The notes under the pieces: model-generated
Database searches by the model: none
Seen by the model: only the letters and a program-made list of their open reading frames with translations
What the model was told of the DNA's origin: nothing
Shown here: piece after piece, positions 14,386-21,014 of the stretch
Numbering within the stretch: the first letter of the stretch is position 1
Layout: each line of letters opens with the position of its first letter
Translations under genes and position numbers: made by a program
Assembly (NCBI GenBank): GCA_048883105.1
Contig: JBHLQY010000038.1
Coordinates: 1 to 21,014, forward strand
DNA length: 21,014 bases
Source: LW40-45 sp048883105
GTDB lineage: Archaea; Asgardarchaeota; Lokiarchaeia; Sigyniarchaeales; SOKP01
Direction of reading: 5' to 3'

Positions 14386-16560
14386 TTATGTTTTATGAGC
14401 CTTTAATTTCACAGTAAGGTCTCTTGCTCGCTTTGAATACCAGACCAATAAATCTCCAGCGTTTTCGGGCTTAAAATATTCGCCACCGCATAAAGTTGCC
14501 GCACGAGTCATTAATGCGTCATTAGGATTCCCCAACCCAACTATATAAATGACTACATTTAAATTCTCAGAGAATCTCTTCGCTGCTTCGAAAAACGCAT
14601 TACCATCAGTAGGTTCACCATCAGTCAACAAAACAATCATAGTTGGCTGATCTGGGGACATTTTTTCAAATTCATTTAGAATTAATTGAGCTTGTTCCAT
14701 AGCATGTCCCATATTGGTGGCTTGACCATATGAAGAGGCGATTCTATCAACGATCATCTTCGCAGCCTCCTCTAGAATTCCTTTTTTACCACTAGCGGAA
14801 TCCATATAAAATCCCCCCCCAAAGGGTAGTACTTGGGCCTCGTCAGCAAATCGGATAACAGCAACTTTTTCTCCAAAGCCGCGACCAACTTTTTCACTTA
14901 GGAATAGAACTGCTGCGAATGCAGCCGAAATTCTTCTTGGGATGTTGATTCCATCCTTGAATTTTTTTAAGAATTCTTGAATTTCACGAGATTCCATTGC
15001 TGCTTTAATACCCTCAATAGCCGGCGCAATGTTAGTTACCAGCACATCACGTGCCATCATGGATCGACTTATATCAATTATCAAGATAGCATTAAAAGGT
15101 ATCAAGCCCAATGGTGATAGGGTTAATGTTGTATTATTCGTAATTTGAGCTAATATATCACCGGTTAAGTCTGGAACGCAATCAATAATAGAACAAGCAA
15201 TATTAACAGCGTTCCATCTTAATTTAATTCCCTTGAAAATGATATAATTTGAAAGCCAATTCTTTAAAGCTTCTACACTCTGTCTAGCATTGCTTATAAT
15301 TTCCCACATATTCTCGCCAGAAATGGGTGAAACCCCTAAAGAAACGCTTTGTAAAGGAATGATTTGTCGTTGATTTTTTGAAATTTTTACTTCAAAGCTA
15401 CCAATTCCAGACGCTTCTAAAATTTCACTATCTATCATAATTACATTATCAGGAATTGTCTCTACAACAACAGCTTTACCCGCTCCAATTGCTCCCGTAA
15501 GTTCATCTTCGAAAGCTAAAACATCATTATTCTGAATTGAAATTGTATGCTGCGTTCTTGGACTTACTTGACAAAAACCATTTAAATTTGGCTGCGATTG
15601 GACTTCTAATATTATTTCAGACGCCTTTTGAATTGGCGGCTCTGTAGAATATATAACGATTTGTTCAGCTTGAATATTCGTATCTTCTAATGTGTCTTTG
15701 CTCATTCTTATCTCAGTACCGCTAATTTGTGCTTGATCTATTCTCGCAGACCCCATAGATCTTGTTAGAGGGTCTTCCCATGCAATCAACATACCTTGTC
15801 CAAGGCCTAATTGTTGCAAAACGTTAAGACTTAGTTGTACTCGACCTCCTTCTATGTTATTGTCTAAAACAGGAGTTTGAATTATCCCTTTTTTCTGATT
15901 TTTTAACATATTAATATCAATCCTATTAGGATAAGGCTCTACTGGAGCCACTGAAGCGATGGTTTCTTGTGTTGGCATTGGTTGAAGTGTTGATGGTGGT
16001 GGCGGCATTGAAGAAGGAGGTGGTTTTATTTGAGGAGGAGGTTTAAACTGTGGTGTTGGAGTAAGCTGTGTGGGTGGAGGTGATTGTTTAGGTGGTGGTG
16101 GGTGAGTGGGGGGAGGGGCGTGTATAGGTTGTGATGGTTGCATAGGTGGAGGTGTTGGTGTGAGCTGAGATGATGGAGGTGGTTGAGGTACAGGTGTGAG
16201 TTGAGGTGCAACACCTGGTTCTGGTGGTTGAAGGGACGGTTGAGAAGTTAAAACGGATTTCGGTGCTAATGTAGGTTCGCCTTCTCGTGAAATAGGTGGA
16301 GCTGCTGTACTTGGTCTTATGATAACTTCAATACCCGTAAATTCTATTACATCAATGATATTTTTTGAAATCATCCCGGCAAAATCTAATGCAGAATTAG
16401 AAACTTCAACAAGAGCAATAGTACTTTTGCCACTCTCTGGATTAATAATTTCTACAGACGATCCTGTTGAAATGCCAAGTTTTTCAGCATTGGACGGACT
16501 AATAATTGCTTTATTTTCGGTTTCGTCTTTAATATCTACAAAAATCTTTATTTCTGGCAT
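14386..16560 (-). CDS. Three beta-barrel-like domains, poly-proline linker and vWA domain protein
   Basis: A 724-residue modular protein. Residues 1-83 resemble a double-psi beta-barrel like the Cdc48/VAT N-domain (AIISPSNAEKLGISTGSSVEI). Residues ~86-200 are a proline-rich linker with runs such as PPPPK, PPPSSMPPPP and QPPPSS. Two further barrel-like repeats follow at ~212-307 (VQLSLNVLQQLGLGQGMLIAWED) and ~315-402. The C-terminal von Willebrand A domain (~489-715) has a complete MIDAS: Asp496, Ser498 and Ser500 (DISRS), Thr615, and Asp647 (TDGEP), so metal-dependent ligand binding is expected. There is no signal peptide or membrane segment, so it should be cytosolic. The poly-proline runs are of the kind bound by profilin or SH3/EVH1 domains, and Asgard profilins are known. 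It sits among cytoskeletal genes. A G8 tract on the coding strand (14813-14820) encodes Gly-Gly-Gly in the vWA domain. Confidence 0.85.
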   Translation of the reverse strand: MPEIKIFVDIKDETENKAIISPSNAEKLGISTGSSVEIINPESGKSTIALVEVSNSALDFAGMISKNIIDVIEFTGIEVIIRPSTAAPPISREGEPTLAPKSVLTSQPSLQPPEPGVAPQLTPVPQPPPSSQLTPTPPPMQPSQPIHAPPPTHPPPPKQSPPPTQLTPTPQFKPPPQIKPPPSSMPPPPSTLQPMPTQETIASVAPVEPYPNRIDINMLKNQKKGIIQTPVLDNNIEGGRVQLSLNVLQQLGLGQGMLIAWEDPLTRSMGSARIDQAQISGTEIRMSKDTLEDTNIQAEQIVIYSTEPPIQKASEIILEVQSQPNLNGFCQVSPRTQHTISIQNNDVLAFEDELTGAIGAGKAVVVETIPDNVIMIDSEILEASGIGSFEVKISKNQRQIIPLQSVSLGVSPISGENMWEIISNARQSVEALKNWLSNYIIFKGIKLRWNAVNIACSIIDCVPDLTGDILAQITNNTTLTLSPLGLIPFNAILIIDISRSMMARDVLVTNIAPAIEGIKAAMESREIQEFLKKFKDGINIPRRISAAFAAVLFLSEKVGRGFGEKVAVIRFADEAQVLPFGGGFYMDSASGKKGILEEAAKMIVDRIASSYGQATNMGHAMEQAQLILNEFEKMSPDQPTMIVLLTDGEPTDGNAFFEAAKRFSENLNVVIYIVGLGNPNDALMTRAATLCGGEYFKPENAGDLLVWYSKRARDLTVKLKAHKT
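16030..16225 (-). repeat. Low-complexity proline-codon repeat in the vWA protein gene
   Basis: The coding strand is dominated by CCA/CCT/CCC proline codons mixed with Thr, Gln and Ser codons, giving irregular 6-12-base near-repeats. The plus strand is correspondingly rich in GGTGG and includes a G-rich burst at 16091-16119, unusual in this AT-rich sequence. Length variation between relatives is expected here. Confidence 0.6.
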
Positions 16561-16592
16561 ATTTTTTCAAATTGTTTTCTTTTTTAAGGAAT

Positions 16593-16600
16593 TATTTAAT
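16593..16600 (-). promoter_or_regulatory. Probable TATA box of the vWA protein gene
   Basis: On the minus strand ATTAAATA lies 32 bases before the start codon, in the 223-base gap behind this gene. It is a weaker match than the TATTTAAA boxes elsewhere. Nothing else is apparent in the gap. Confidence 0.3.
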
Positions 16601-16783
16601 CACATTAATTTTTTAAGAAATGACAGTAATTAAATTTTGATATTGTTTTCGTAGATTGAATATATTTTACTTATTCTTCAAATATTTTTAAAGGTATTTA
16701 AAAGTTCAAATGGTTTTAATTTTTTTATAAGCACTTAAAAAAGCTTTTCTAAATGCGAGGAATAAATGATTACAATTATTAGA

Positions 16784-17173
16784 TTAAAGAGCGGGGTATC
16801 TTTTACCTATTTCACCTGCATAATACCTAAAGACAGTGACAACTTTTCCCAAATCTGCTATCTTTCTTGAAGCGCCCATAAGGAAGAATCGACCTGCAGC
16901 GCTAAGTATGATAAATGCGTCCTCACCTCTCAATACTACTTCTAACATATTGTGATATCCCATTGTATCAACAGCATCAGAACCGCTTTTCATAACAACT
17001 GCGCTTAAACTTGAAAATAAATCAGGTTCAATTTCATAGCTTGGAATACAACTAAAGGCCAATTGTAACCCTTCTCTAGTCACTAACGCGAGCGCTTCAA
17101 GCTCTGTGTGTTCAGTAATATTCCCTAAAAAATTCGATAAGCTTTTAGCCTCATCTGGTGTTAAACTAACCAT
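16784..17173 (-). CDS. Roadblock/LC7 domain protein
   Basis: A 129-residue single-domain Roadblock/LC7 protein. The fold reads as an N-terminal helix (TPDEAKSLSNFLGNITEH), the strand pair ALALVTREGLQLAF at 27-40, a long helix around 51-65 (DLFSSLSAVVMKSG), strands MLEVVLRGEDAFIILSA at 76-92 and FFLMGA at 96-101, and a final helix (KIADLGKVVTVFRYYAGEIGK). Proteins of this family dimerise and act as regulators or platforms for small GTPases, such as bacterial MglB, and Ragulator and dynein light chains in eukaryotes. Asgard genomes encode many. An MglA-like GTPase is present at 5473-6093, about 10.7 kb away. The gene has its own TATTTAAA box. It lies between the vWA and gelsolin genes in the same orientation, with gaps of 223 and 115 bases, so it is probably transcribed separately. 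Confidence 0.93.
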   Translation of the reverse strand: MVSLTPDEAKSLSNFLGNITEHTELEALALVTREGLQLAFSCIPSYEIEPDLFSSLSAVVMKSGSDAVDTMGYHNMLEVVLRGEDAFIILSAAGRFFLMGASRKIADLGKVVTVFRYYAGEIGKRYPAL

Positions 17174-17203
17174 TTTGACTTTTTTTCCAAATTTATGTTC
17201 TAT

Positions 17204-17211
17204 TTTAAATA
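17204..17211 (-). promoter_or_regulatory. TATA box of the Roadblock gene
   Basis: On the minus strand TATTTAAA lies 30 bases before the start codon, as for gyrB and the methyltransferase gene. No Shine-Dalgarno sequence is visible, so a leaderless or short-leader mRNA is likely. Confidence 0.45.
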
Positions 17212-17288
17212 ATATTATTATGACTTTTGAACTTAAAAATGTATAGTTCTTAAGGTAGGATATAGATTATAAATTAGAAAAGGATTAT

Positions 17289-18158
17289 TTATTTAAACTC
17301 TCCAAGCTGCAATTTAATTTGATCCTTTAGAATTTTCTTTTTATCTTTGTATTCAGCCGCTCCCTGCACTTTTTCTGATGATGCACTTTTTAAAAACTCA
17401 ATGGCGATAATCTTTCCATGCTCGGAAAGAACTCGTGGAGAGTACCCTTCAGCAAAAAATATGCCTTCAGGGATTGATCCTACTTCTTCAATCTTTTTCT
17501 CAACCTGTTTTTTACCTAAGAAAGTTGTAACTTTTTCGACAACTGAATACGCGTGATTACCAATTATTATTAATTCTCTTTCGTAGCCATCAGGAATTTT
17601 TATTTCTTCTAATTTCTGCATAATTTGATCAAAATCTATTGGCTTTTCCTCTGGGACATAGCTTTCCATTGATTCTTTACCTGTATATAGTGGTCCTATA
17701 TTAGAAGTTGAAGGTTGACTGGTCTTGCTACCCGCGATATTCATACCTTCAGCGGGGCGAGGTGCATCAAATGTAGCTTTTTCCCTTAAAGGATGCCCTC
17801 CACCTCCACCCGCCGCTTTAGCTGCTTTTTCTTCTTTAATCTCTTTTGCTATACCTGCTTCTGTTTTCCCTCCAATGACTTTTAAAAACTCATCCGTTTC
17901 TTCTGCTTCGTCAAGGGGCACAACAGCATAATGCATTCCAACTTGTCCTCTAATTTCTTGACTCCTTTTTGCACCTATAAATTTTGAACGGACGGATGAT
18001 TGTATCCCCTTCCACAGAAAAACTTTTCGAAGATCATCCGCTACAATGACGTAACATTCGTTGGTTTTTAGAATGTCTTTAACAGCCCCATCCGATGTTA
18101 GTTCAGTGGTTGTACCGTCTGGATTGATTAAAAAAACCTGTAGGCCCAATTTCCTCAA
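17289..18158 (-). CDS. Single-gelsolin-domain protein with a second uncharacterised domain
   Basis: A 289-residue protein. Residues ~28-98 are a gelsolin-type domain: ILKTNECYVIVADDLRKVFLWKG, then SVRSKFIGAKRSQEIRGQ, then HYAVVPLDE. Gelsolin domains bind actin and calcium in eukaryotes, and Asgard gelsolins act on actin. A flexible Ala/Gly/Pro/Ser linker follows (~105-170, with GGGGG at 117-121). A compact second domain occupies ~188-258 (GYERELIIIGNHAYSVVEKV, then GIFFAEGYSPRVL, then GKIIAIEFLKS); I do not recognise its family, and it does not look like a second gelsolin repeat. The C-terminus is a basic helix. The start appears to be TTG at 18158; the frame is open upstream for nine codons without ATG, GTG or another TTG. 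A TATATAAA box at 18205-18212 on the minus strand would give a leader of about 20 bases. Confidence 0.88.
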   Translation of the reverse strand: MRKLGLQVFLINPDGTTTELTSDGAVKDILKTNECYVIVADDLRKVFLWKGIQSSVRSKFIGAKRSQEIRGQVGMHYAVVPLDEAEETDEFLKVIGGKTEAGIAKEIKEEKAAKAAGGGGGHPLREKATFDAPRPAEGMNIAGSKTSQPSTSNIGPLYTGKESMESYVPEEKPIDFDQIMQKLEEIKIPDGYERELIIIGNHAYSVVEKVTTFLGKKQVEKKIEEVGSIPEGIFFAEGYSPRVLSEHGKIIAIEFLKSASSEKVQGAAEYKDKKKILKDQIKLQLGEFK

Positions 18159-18204
18159 CTCTTTGGCTAATTTATTTTTAATGTATTACAAATTACTTTT
18201 TTCA

Positions 18205-18212
18205 TTTATATA
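18205..18212 (-). promoter_or_regulatory. Probable TATA box of the gelsolin-domain gene
   Basis: TATATAAA on the minus strand lies 46 bases before the TTG start. That is farther than in neighbouring genes and predicts a leader of about 20 bases. Nothing else stands out in the 159-base gap to nnr. Confidence 0.3.
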
Positions 18213-18317
18213 ATAATAGGTTATTTCTTTATAAAATTTTTAATTATAAGAATTGTATGTGCTTTCAGATATAATTATTTTTCTATTAAAATCATAAATC
18301 AACTTGGGGTAAAATTA

Positions 18318-19883
18318 TTAACTTTTAAGTAAATCCGAGATTGCCGAGTTAATCTGATTAATCATATCCGTGGTTGTAAATCTAGATCCAACTTTGCTTT
18401 TACAATACTCTCCGATATGACCATTTAAAAACGCTGCTGAACAAGCAGATCTAAAGGTATCATTATTAGTCGTAAGAAAACATCCGCATAACCCAGCTAA
18501 AACGTCTCCAGTGCCCCCAATCGACATTTCAGGGCATCCAGTTCTATTAATTTTTAATTTTTTTCCATTGCTAATGTAATCATATGGTCCTTTTACTAAT
18601 AAAGTGATGTCTAGCTTTTTTGCTAAATCAAAAATAATTTTTCCTCGCCCTTCAATATTATCATATGGAGGTAATTCGATTCCTGTCATTATTTTTAATT
18701 CACCATCGTGGGGAGTTAAAATAACTGGTTGACCTTTGAGCAAATTAAGATGGTTACTCACTAATTTTAACGCATCAGCATCTAAAACAAATGATTTTTT
18801 ATCTTGTTTTATTTTTTCAAGTAATTTAACTAGAAGTTCTTCAGTTTCTTTCTCTTGTCCTATTCCTGGACCCATAATTATTGAATTAGACCAATCAATC
18901 AACCGCGAGATCTCGTCTAACGCATTTTTATTTAGAAAATCGCCTGGACTAGTTCTTACGATCATATTTGGGGAATAACTCCTGACTACATTCCCTATAA
19001 CTTCTGGTGTATAGGTTATAACTAAGTCAACTCCAAAATTAATACCAGCTAAAGACGAGTATGCGGGGGCGCCTGAGTAATTTTTCGACCCTCCTACAAC
19101 TAAAATTCTCCCAAACTGCCCTTTATGGGTATCAAATTTTCTAACTTTCAAAGTAGGAATTAGATCTCCTCTCCCTACAAATAGTCTTGCCTCTGGAGGG
19201 ATCCCTATTGATTTAGTGATCATTTCATTAATATATTTACTATTAGTCTTCATACCTTTCTTAGTTCGATGGAAGGTTATCACTAAATCCGATTTTACTG
19301 CCTTATCTAAAACCTTACCACTGTCAGGATTTAATCCAGAAGGTAGGTCAATTGAAATGACTTTAATATTTTCTTCTTCCCTTAGAGTATTTATCAAATC
19401 TATAGCTGAAGAAATTGGCTCTCTAATGTTACCACTTATTCCAGTTCCTAACAAACCATCTACAATTAAATTATATCTTTTTTCCTCTTTAATAAGTGTA
19501 TCAATTTCTTTTAATTCAGCCGAATCTATTATAATTTTGATTTGTATTGAATGATTAAGATGTTTTGAAATGATATTCCAATTTAAATTTGCCTCTTTAG
19601 TTCTTATATTTTCTGGTGCACCTAAAAGAATAACCAATACCTTTATGCCATATGATGATAAATGACGAGCGACCACAAATCCATCACCTCCATTATTTCC
19701 CGTACCGCAAAATAGGGCAACTTTAGAATTTTCTTCCAGATTATACCTATTGATGACTTCAATAGCAAAAGAATAACCTGCACACTCCATCAAATAACTT
19801 TTTGGTATTCCTAACCATTCTGAGTTATTATCCAAAATCGCCATTTCTTCAGACGATATCTTTTCAGAATTTAATCGTTCCAT
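18318..19883 (-). CDS. nnr: Bifunctional NAD(P)H-hydrate epimerase / ADP-dependent dehydratase
   Basis: A 521-residue fusion that repairs hydrated NADH and NADPH. The N-terminal YjeF epimerase (~1-225) interconverts R and S forms; it shows GTGNNGGDGFV at 60-70, Asp142 in VDGLLGTG and DLPSGLNPDSG at 179-189. The C-terminal ribokinase-like dehydratase (~250-515) removes water at the expense of ADP (or ATP in some lineages). It shows HKGQFGRILVVGGS at 253-266, GPGIG at 338-342, Asp368-Ala-Asp370, TPHDGE at 390-395 and the catalytic GGTGDVLAG at 456-464. All key motifs are intact and the length is normal for the bacterial/archaeal fusion. It is the first gene of the long minus-strand run, diverging from the URO-D-family gene across a 106-base gap. 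It is a housekeeping enzyme with no obvious link to the cytoskeletal genes. Confidence 0.96.
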   Translation of the reverse strand: MERLNSEKISSEEMAILDNNSEWLGIPKSYLMECAGYSFAIEVINRYNLEENSKVALFCGTGNNGGDGFVVARHLSSYGIKVLVILLGAPENIRTKEANLNWNIISKHLNHSIQIKIIIDSAELKEIDTLIKEEKRYNLIVDGLLGTGISGNIREPISSAIDLINTLREEENIKVISIDLPSGLNPDSGKVLDKAVKSDLVITFHRTKKGMKTNSKYINEMITKSIGIPPEARLFVGRGDLIPTLKVRKFDTHKGQFGRILVVGGSKNYSGAPAYSSLAGINFGVDLVITYTPEVIGNVVRSYSPNMIVRTSPGDFLNKNALDEISRLIDWSNSIIMGPGIGQEKETEELLVKLLEKIKQDKKSFVLDADALKLVSNHLNLLKGQPVILTPHDGELKIMTGIELPPYDNIEGRGKIIFDLAKKLDITLLVKGPYDYISNGKKLKINRTGCPEMSIGGTGDVLAGLCGCFLTTNNDTFRSACSAAFLNGHIGEYCKSKVGSRFTTTDMINQINSAISDLLKS

Positions 19884-19989
19884 AACAATTAATTTTAAGA
19901 TACTGAATTAAAAAACATTTGTTAATTATATCATCTTGAATTATGTATTAAAAAAATGGTGAATATGCATAACCAACTATAAAGAAGAT

Positions 19990-21014
19990 ATGGATGAGAC
20001 AAAAGAGCGATTAAAAGCCTTTTGGGATCATGAACTCATCGATCGCCCATGTATTTCTTACCGCTATCCGATTTATGGAAAGAAATTACCTAAGGGAACT
20101 GATGTGATAGAATACTTTTTTCCATGGTTTATGGCAAAAAATTGGGACGATATTCAAAAATTTCTAAAAGATTTTGAGGATATATCAAAATGCTTCTATT
20201 TTGGAGGTGAATGCATCCCACGATTATGGCCTAATTATGGTCCAGGCATTATGGCTTCTGTACTCGGTGTAGAGCCTAAATTCAATCCAAATTCTAAAAC
20301 AGTCTGGTTTCATAGAGAAACGAAAGTGGATGATATAATTCCATTATTAGAAAGTGTAAAATTAAACAGAAATAATCCTTGGTATGATCGGCTTCTAAGA
20401 ATTACAGAATACGCAGCTAAGCACGCGAGGAAAGATTATTGTATTGCCGTAACCGATCTTGGCGGAGTTTTAGATATATTATCATCGTTCTTAGGACCTA
20501 CAAAAATCATATTAACAATGAAGCGCCAACCTGAAATCATTGATACATGTCGGGTAATTATTCTTGAAAAGTTATTAAAAGTCTATGACGATCTTCAAAT
20601 CATTATAGAACGCTACGGGGATGGCTGCAATGCTTGGCTAGATATTTGGTGCTCAAAACGCTGGTATCCTATTCAGTCTGATTTTACTGCCTTTCTTTCA
20701 CCTGAATGGTTTAAAAGATTTGCTTTACCAGACATCATTGCTCAAGCTGAACATATGGATTATGCTATTTATCATTTAGATGGTCCTGACGCTTTAAAAC
20801 ATCTTGATACTCTATTAACTGTAGATTCAATAACAGGTATTCAATGGGTTCCAGGGGCAGGAAGAGATCTTGCATGTAGCGATGCTTGGATGCCAGTCTA
20901 TAAAAAAATACAATCAAGGGGGAAGTTTGTGATAATTTATGTTTTTGAAAGTCCAAAATCACTCTCACACTTTTATAATGTGTTAGATCCAAAATTTCTA
21001 TTCCCTATTAATAT
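19990..21014 (+). CDS. Uroporphyrinogen decarboxylase (URO-D) family protein (3' end missing)
   Basis: From the ATG at 19990 the frame stays open for 341 codons to the window edge. The start reads MDETKERLKAFWDHELIDRP, and diagnostic later segments are TDLGGVLDILSSFLG, GDGCNAWLDIW, RWYPIQSDFTAFLSPEWFKRF, AIYHLDGPDALKHLD and GIQWVPGAG. This pattern fits the URO-D superfamily TIM barrel, specifically the broad group of URO-D-like proteins allied to MtaA/CmuA corrinoid methyltransferases. The haem-pathway decarboxylase's N-terminal Arg-rich RQAGR motif is not seen. The substrate is unknown; methyl transfer to or from a corrinoid protein is possible. A TATTAAAA box at 19946-19953 lies 36 bases before the ATG. 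The gene is divergent from nnr and only its last residues are outside the window. Confidence 0.82.
   Translation, partial: MDETKERLKAFWDHELIDRPCISYRYPIYGKKLPKGTDVIEYFFPWFMAKNWDDIQKFLKDFEDISKCFYFGGECIPRLWPNYGPGIMASVLGVEPKFNPNSKTVWFHRETKVDDIIPLLESVKLNRNNPWYDRLLRITEYAAKHARKDYCIAVTDLGGVLDILSSFLGPTKIILTMKRQPEIIDTCRVIILEKLLKVYDDLQIIIERYGDGCNAWLDIWCSKRWYPIQSDFTAFLSPEWFKRFALPDIIAQAEHMDYAIYHLDGPDALKHLDTLLTVDSITGIQWVPGAGRDLACSDAWMPVYKKIQSRGKFVIIYVFESPKSLSHFYNVLDPKFLFPIN

Noticed and set aside
16091..16119. A G-quadruplex on the plus strand in the proline-repeat region
   Set aside because: There are only three clear runs of three or more G in a short span, one of them six long, and the G-richness is explained by complementary proline codons. 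It is not strong enough to list as a structure.
16026..16214. A 62-codon His/Leu/Pro-rich reading frame on the minus strand
   Set aside because: It is an out-of-frame reading of the proline-codon repeat in the vWA protein gene.
17220..17265. A GAACT/AGTTC inverted repeat downstream of the gelsolin-domain gene
   Set aside because: The stem is only five base pairs with an 11-base loop and no T tract follows on the relevant strand. Chance is the best explanation.
20765..20992. A minus-strand 75-codon reading frame near the right edge
   Set aside because: It lies wholly inside the URO-D-family coding region, whose plus-strand translation is clearly the conserved one.

Overview
The window most likely comes from an Asgard archaeon (Promethearchaeota), possibly Lokiarchaeia-like. 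By eye it is roughly 70% A+T and uses the standard code. Several gene types typical of Asgard genomes occur together: a gelsolin-domain protein, a divergent actin homologue, a Roadblock/LC7 protein and an MglA/Arf-like small GTPase. They sit beside archaeal-style genes (AbrB-ACT regulator, bifunctional NAD(P)HX repair enzyme) and bacterial-type gyrase. Lineage is inferred from gene content only; no marker gene is present.

Layout. Positions 1-93 hold the last codons of a probable dihydropteroate synthase. Positions 379-4868 encode DNA gyrase B and A, followed by a small MJ0936/Vps29-like metallophosphoesterase (4917-5447), all on the plus strand. From 5473 to 19883 every gene is on the minus strand. 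In transcription order these are: Nnr; gelsolin-domain protein; Roadblock protein; a three-barrel/poly-proline/vWA protein; AbrB-ACT regulator; polybasic coiled-coil protein; actin-like protein; a large CHAT-fold protein; a small degenerate PLD-like protein; an N6-adenine DNA methyltransferase; and the MglA-like GTPase. A URO-D-family gene (19990 onward, plus strand) runs off the right edge.

The most interesting part is about 9.2-18.2 kb. Polybasic protein, actin homologue and CHAT-fold protein are separated by only 32 and 26 bases and look like one operon. The CHAT domain has lost both catalytic positions (Asn703 and Gln749 where His and Cys are expected). The actin homologue keeps the residue equivalent to actin Gln137 but has Asn and Glu for Asp154 and Asp157. 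Next to this are a poly-proline vWA scaffold, a Roadblock protein and a gelsolin-domain protein, with a GTPase further along. This suggests a cytoskeletal or scaffolding module, in which the pseudo-CHAT protein would be a binding partner and not a protease. That role is inference.

Expression signals are simple. A TATTTAAA box lies 27-30 bases before the start codons of gyrB, the methyltransferase and the Roadblock gene, which suggests nearly leaderless mRNAs. T7 tracts lie 8-16 bases after several stop codons and are likely terminators. No gap exceeds 300 bases; the longest (94-378) holds only a T-tract and the gyrB promoter. I saw no tRNA, rRNA, CRISPR array or insertion sequence.
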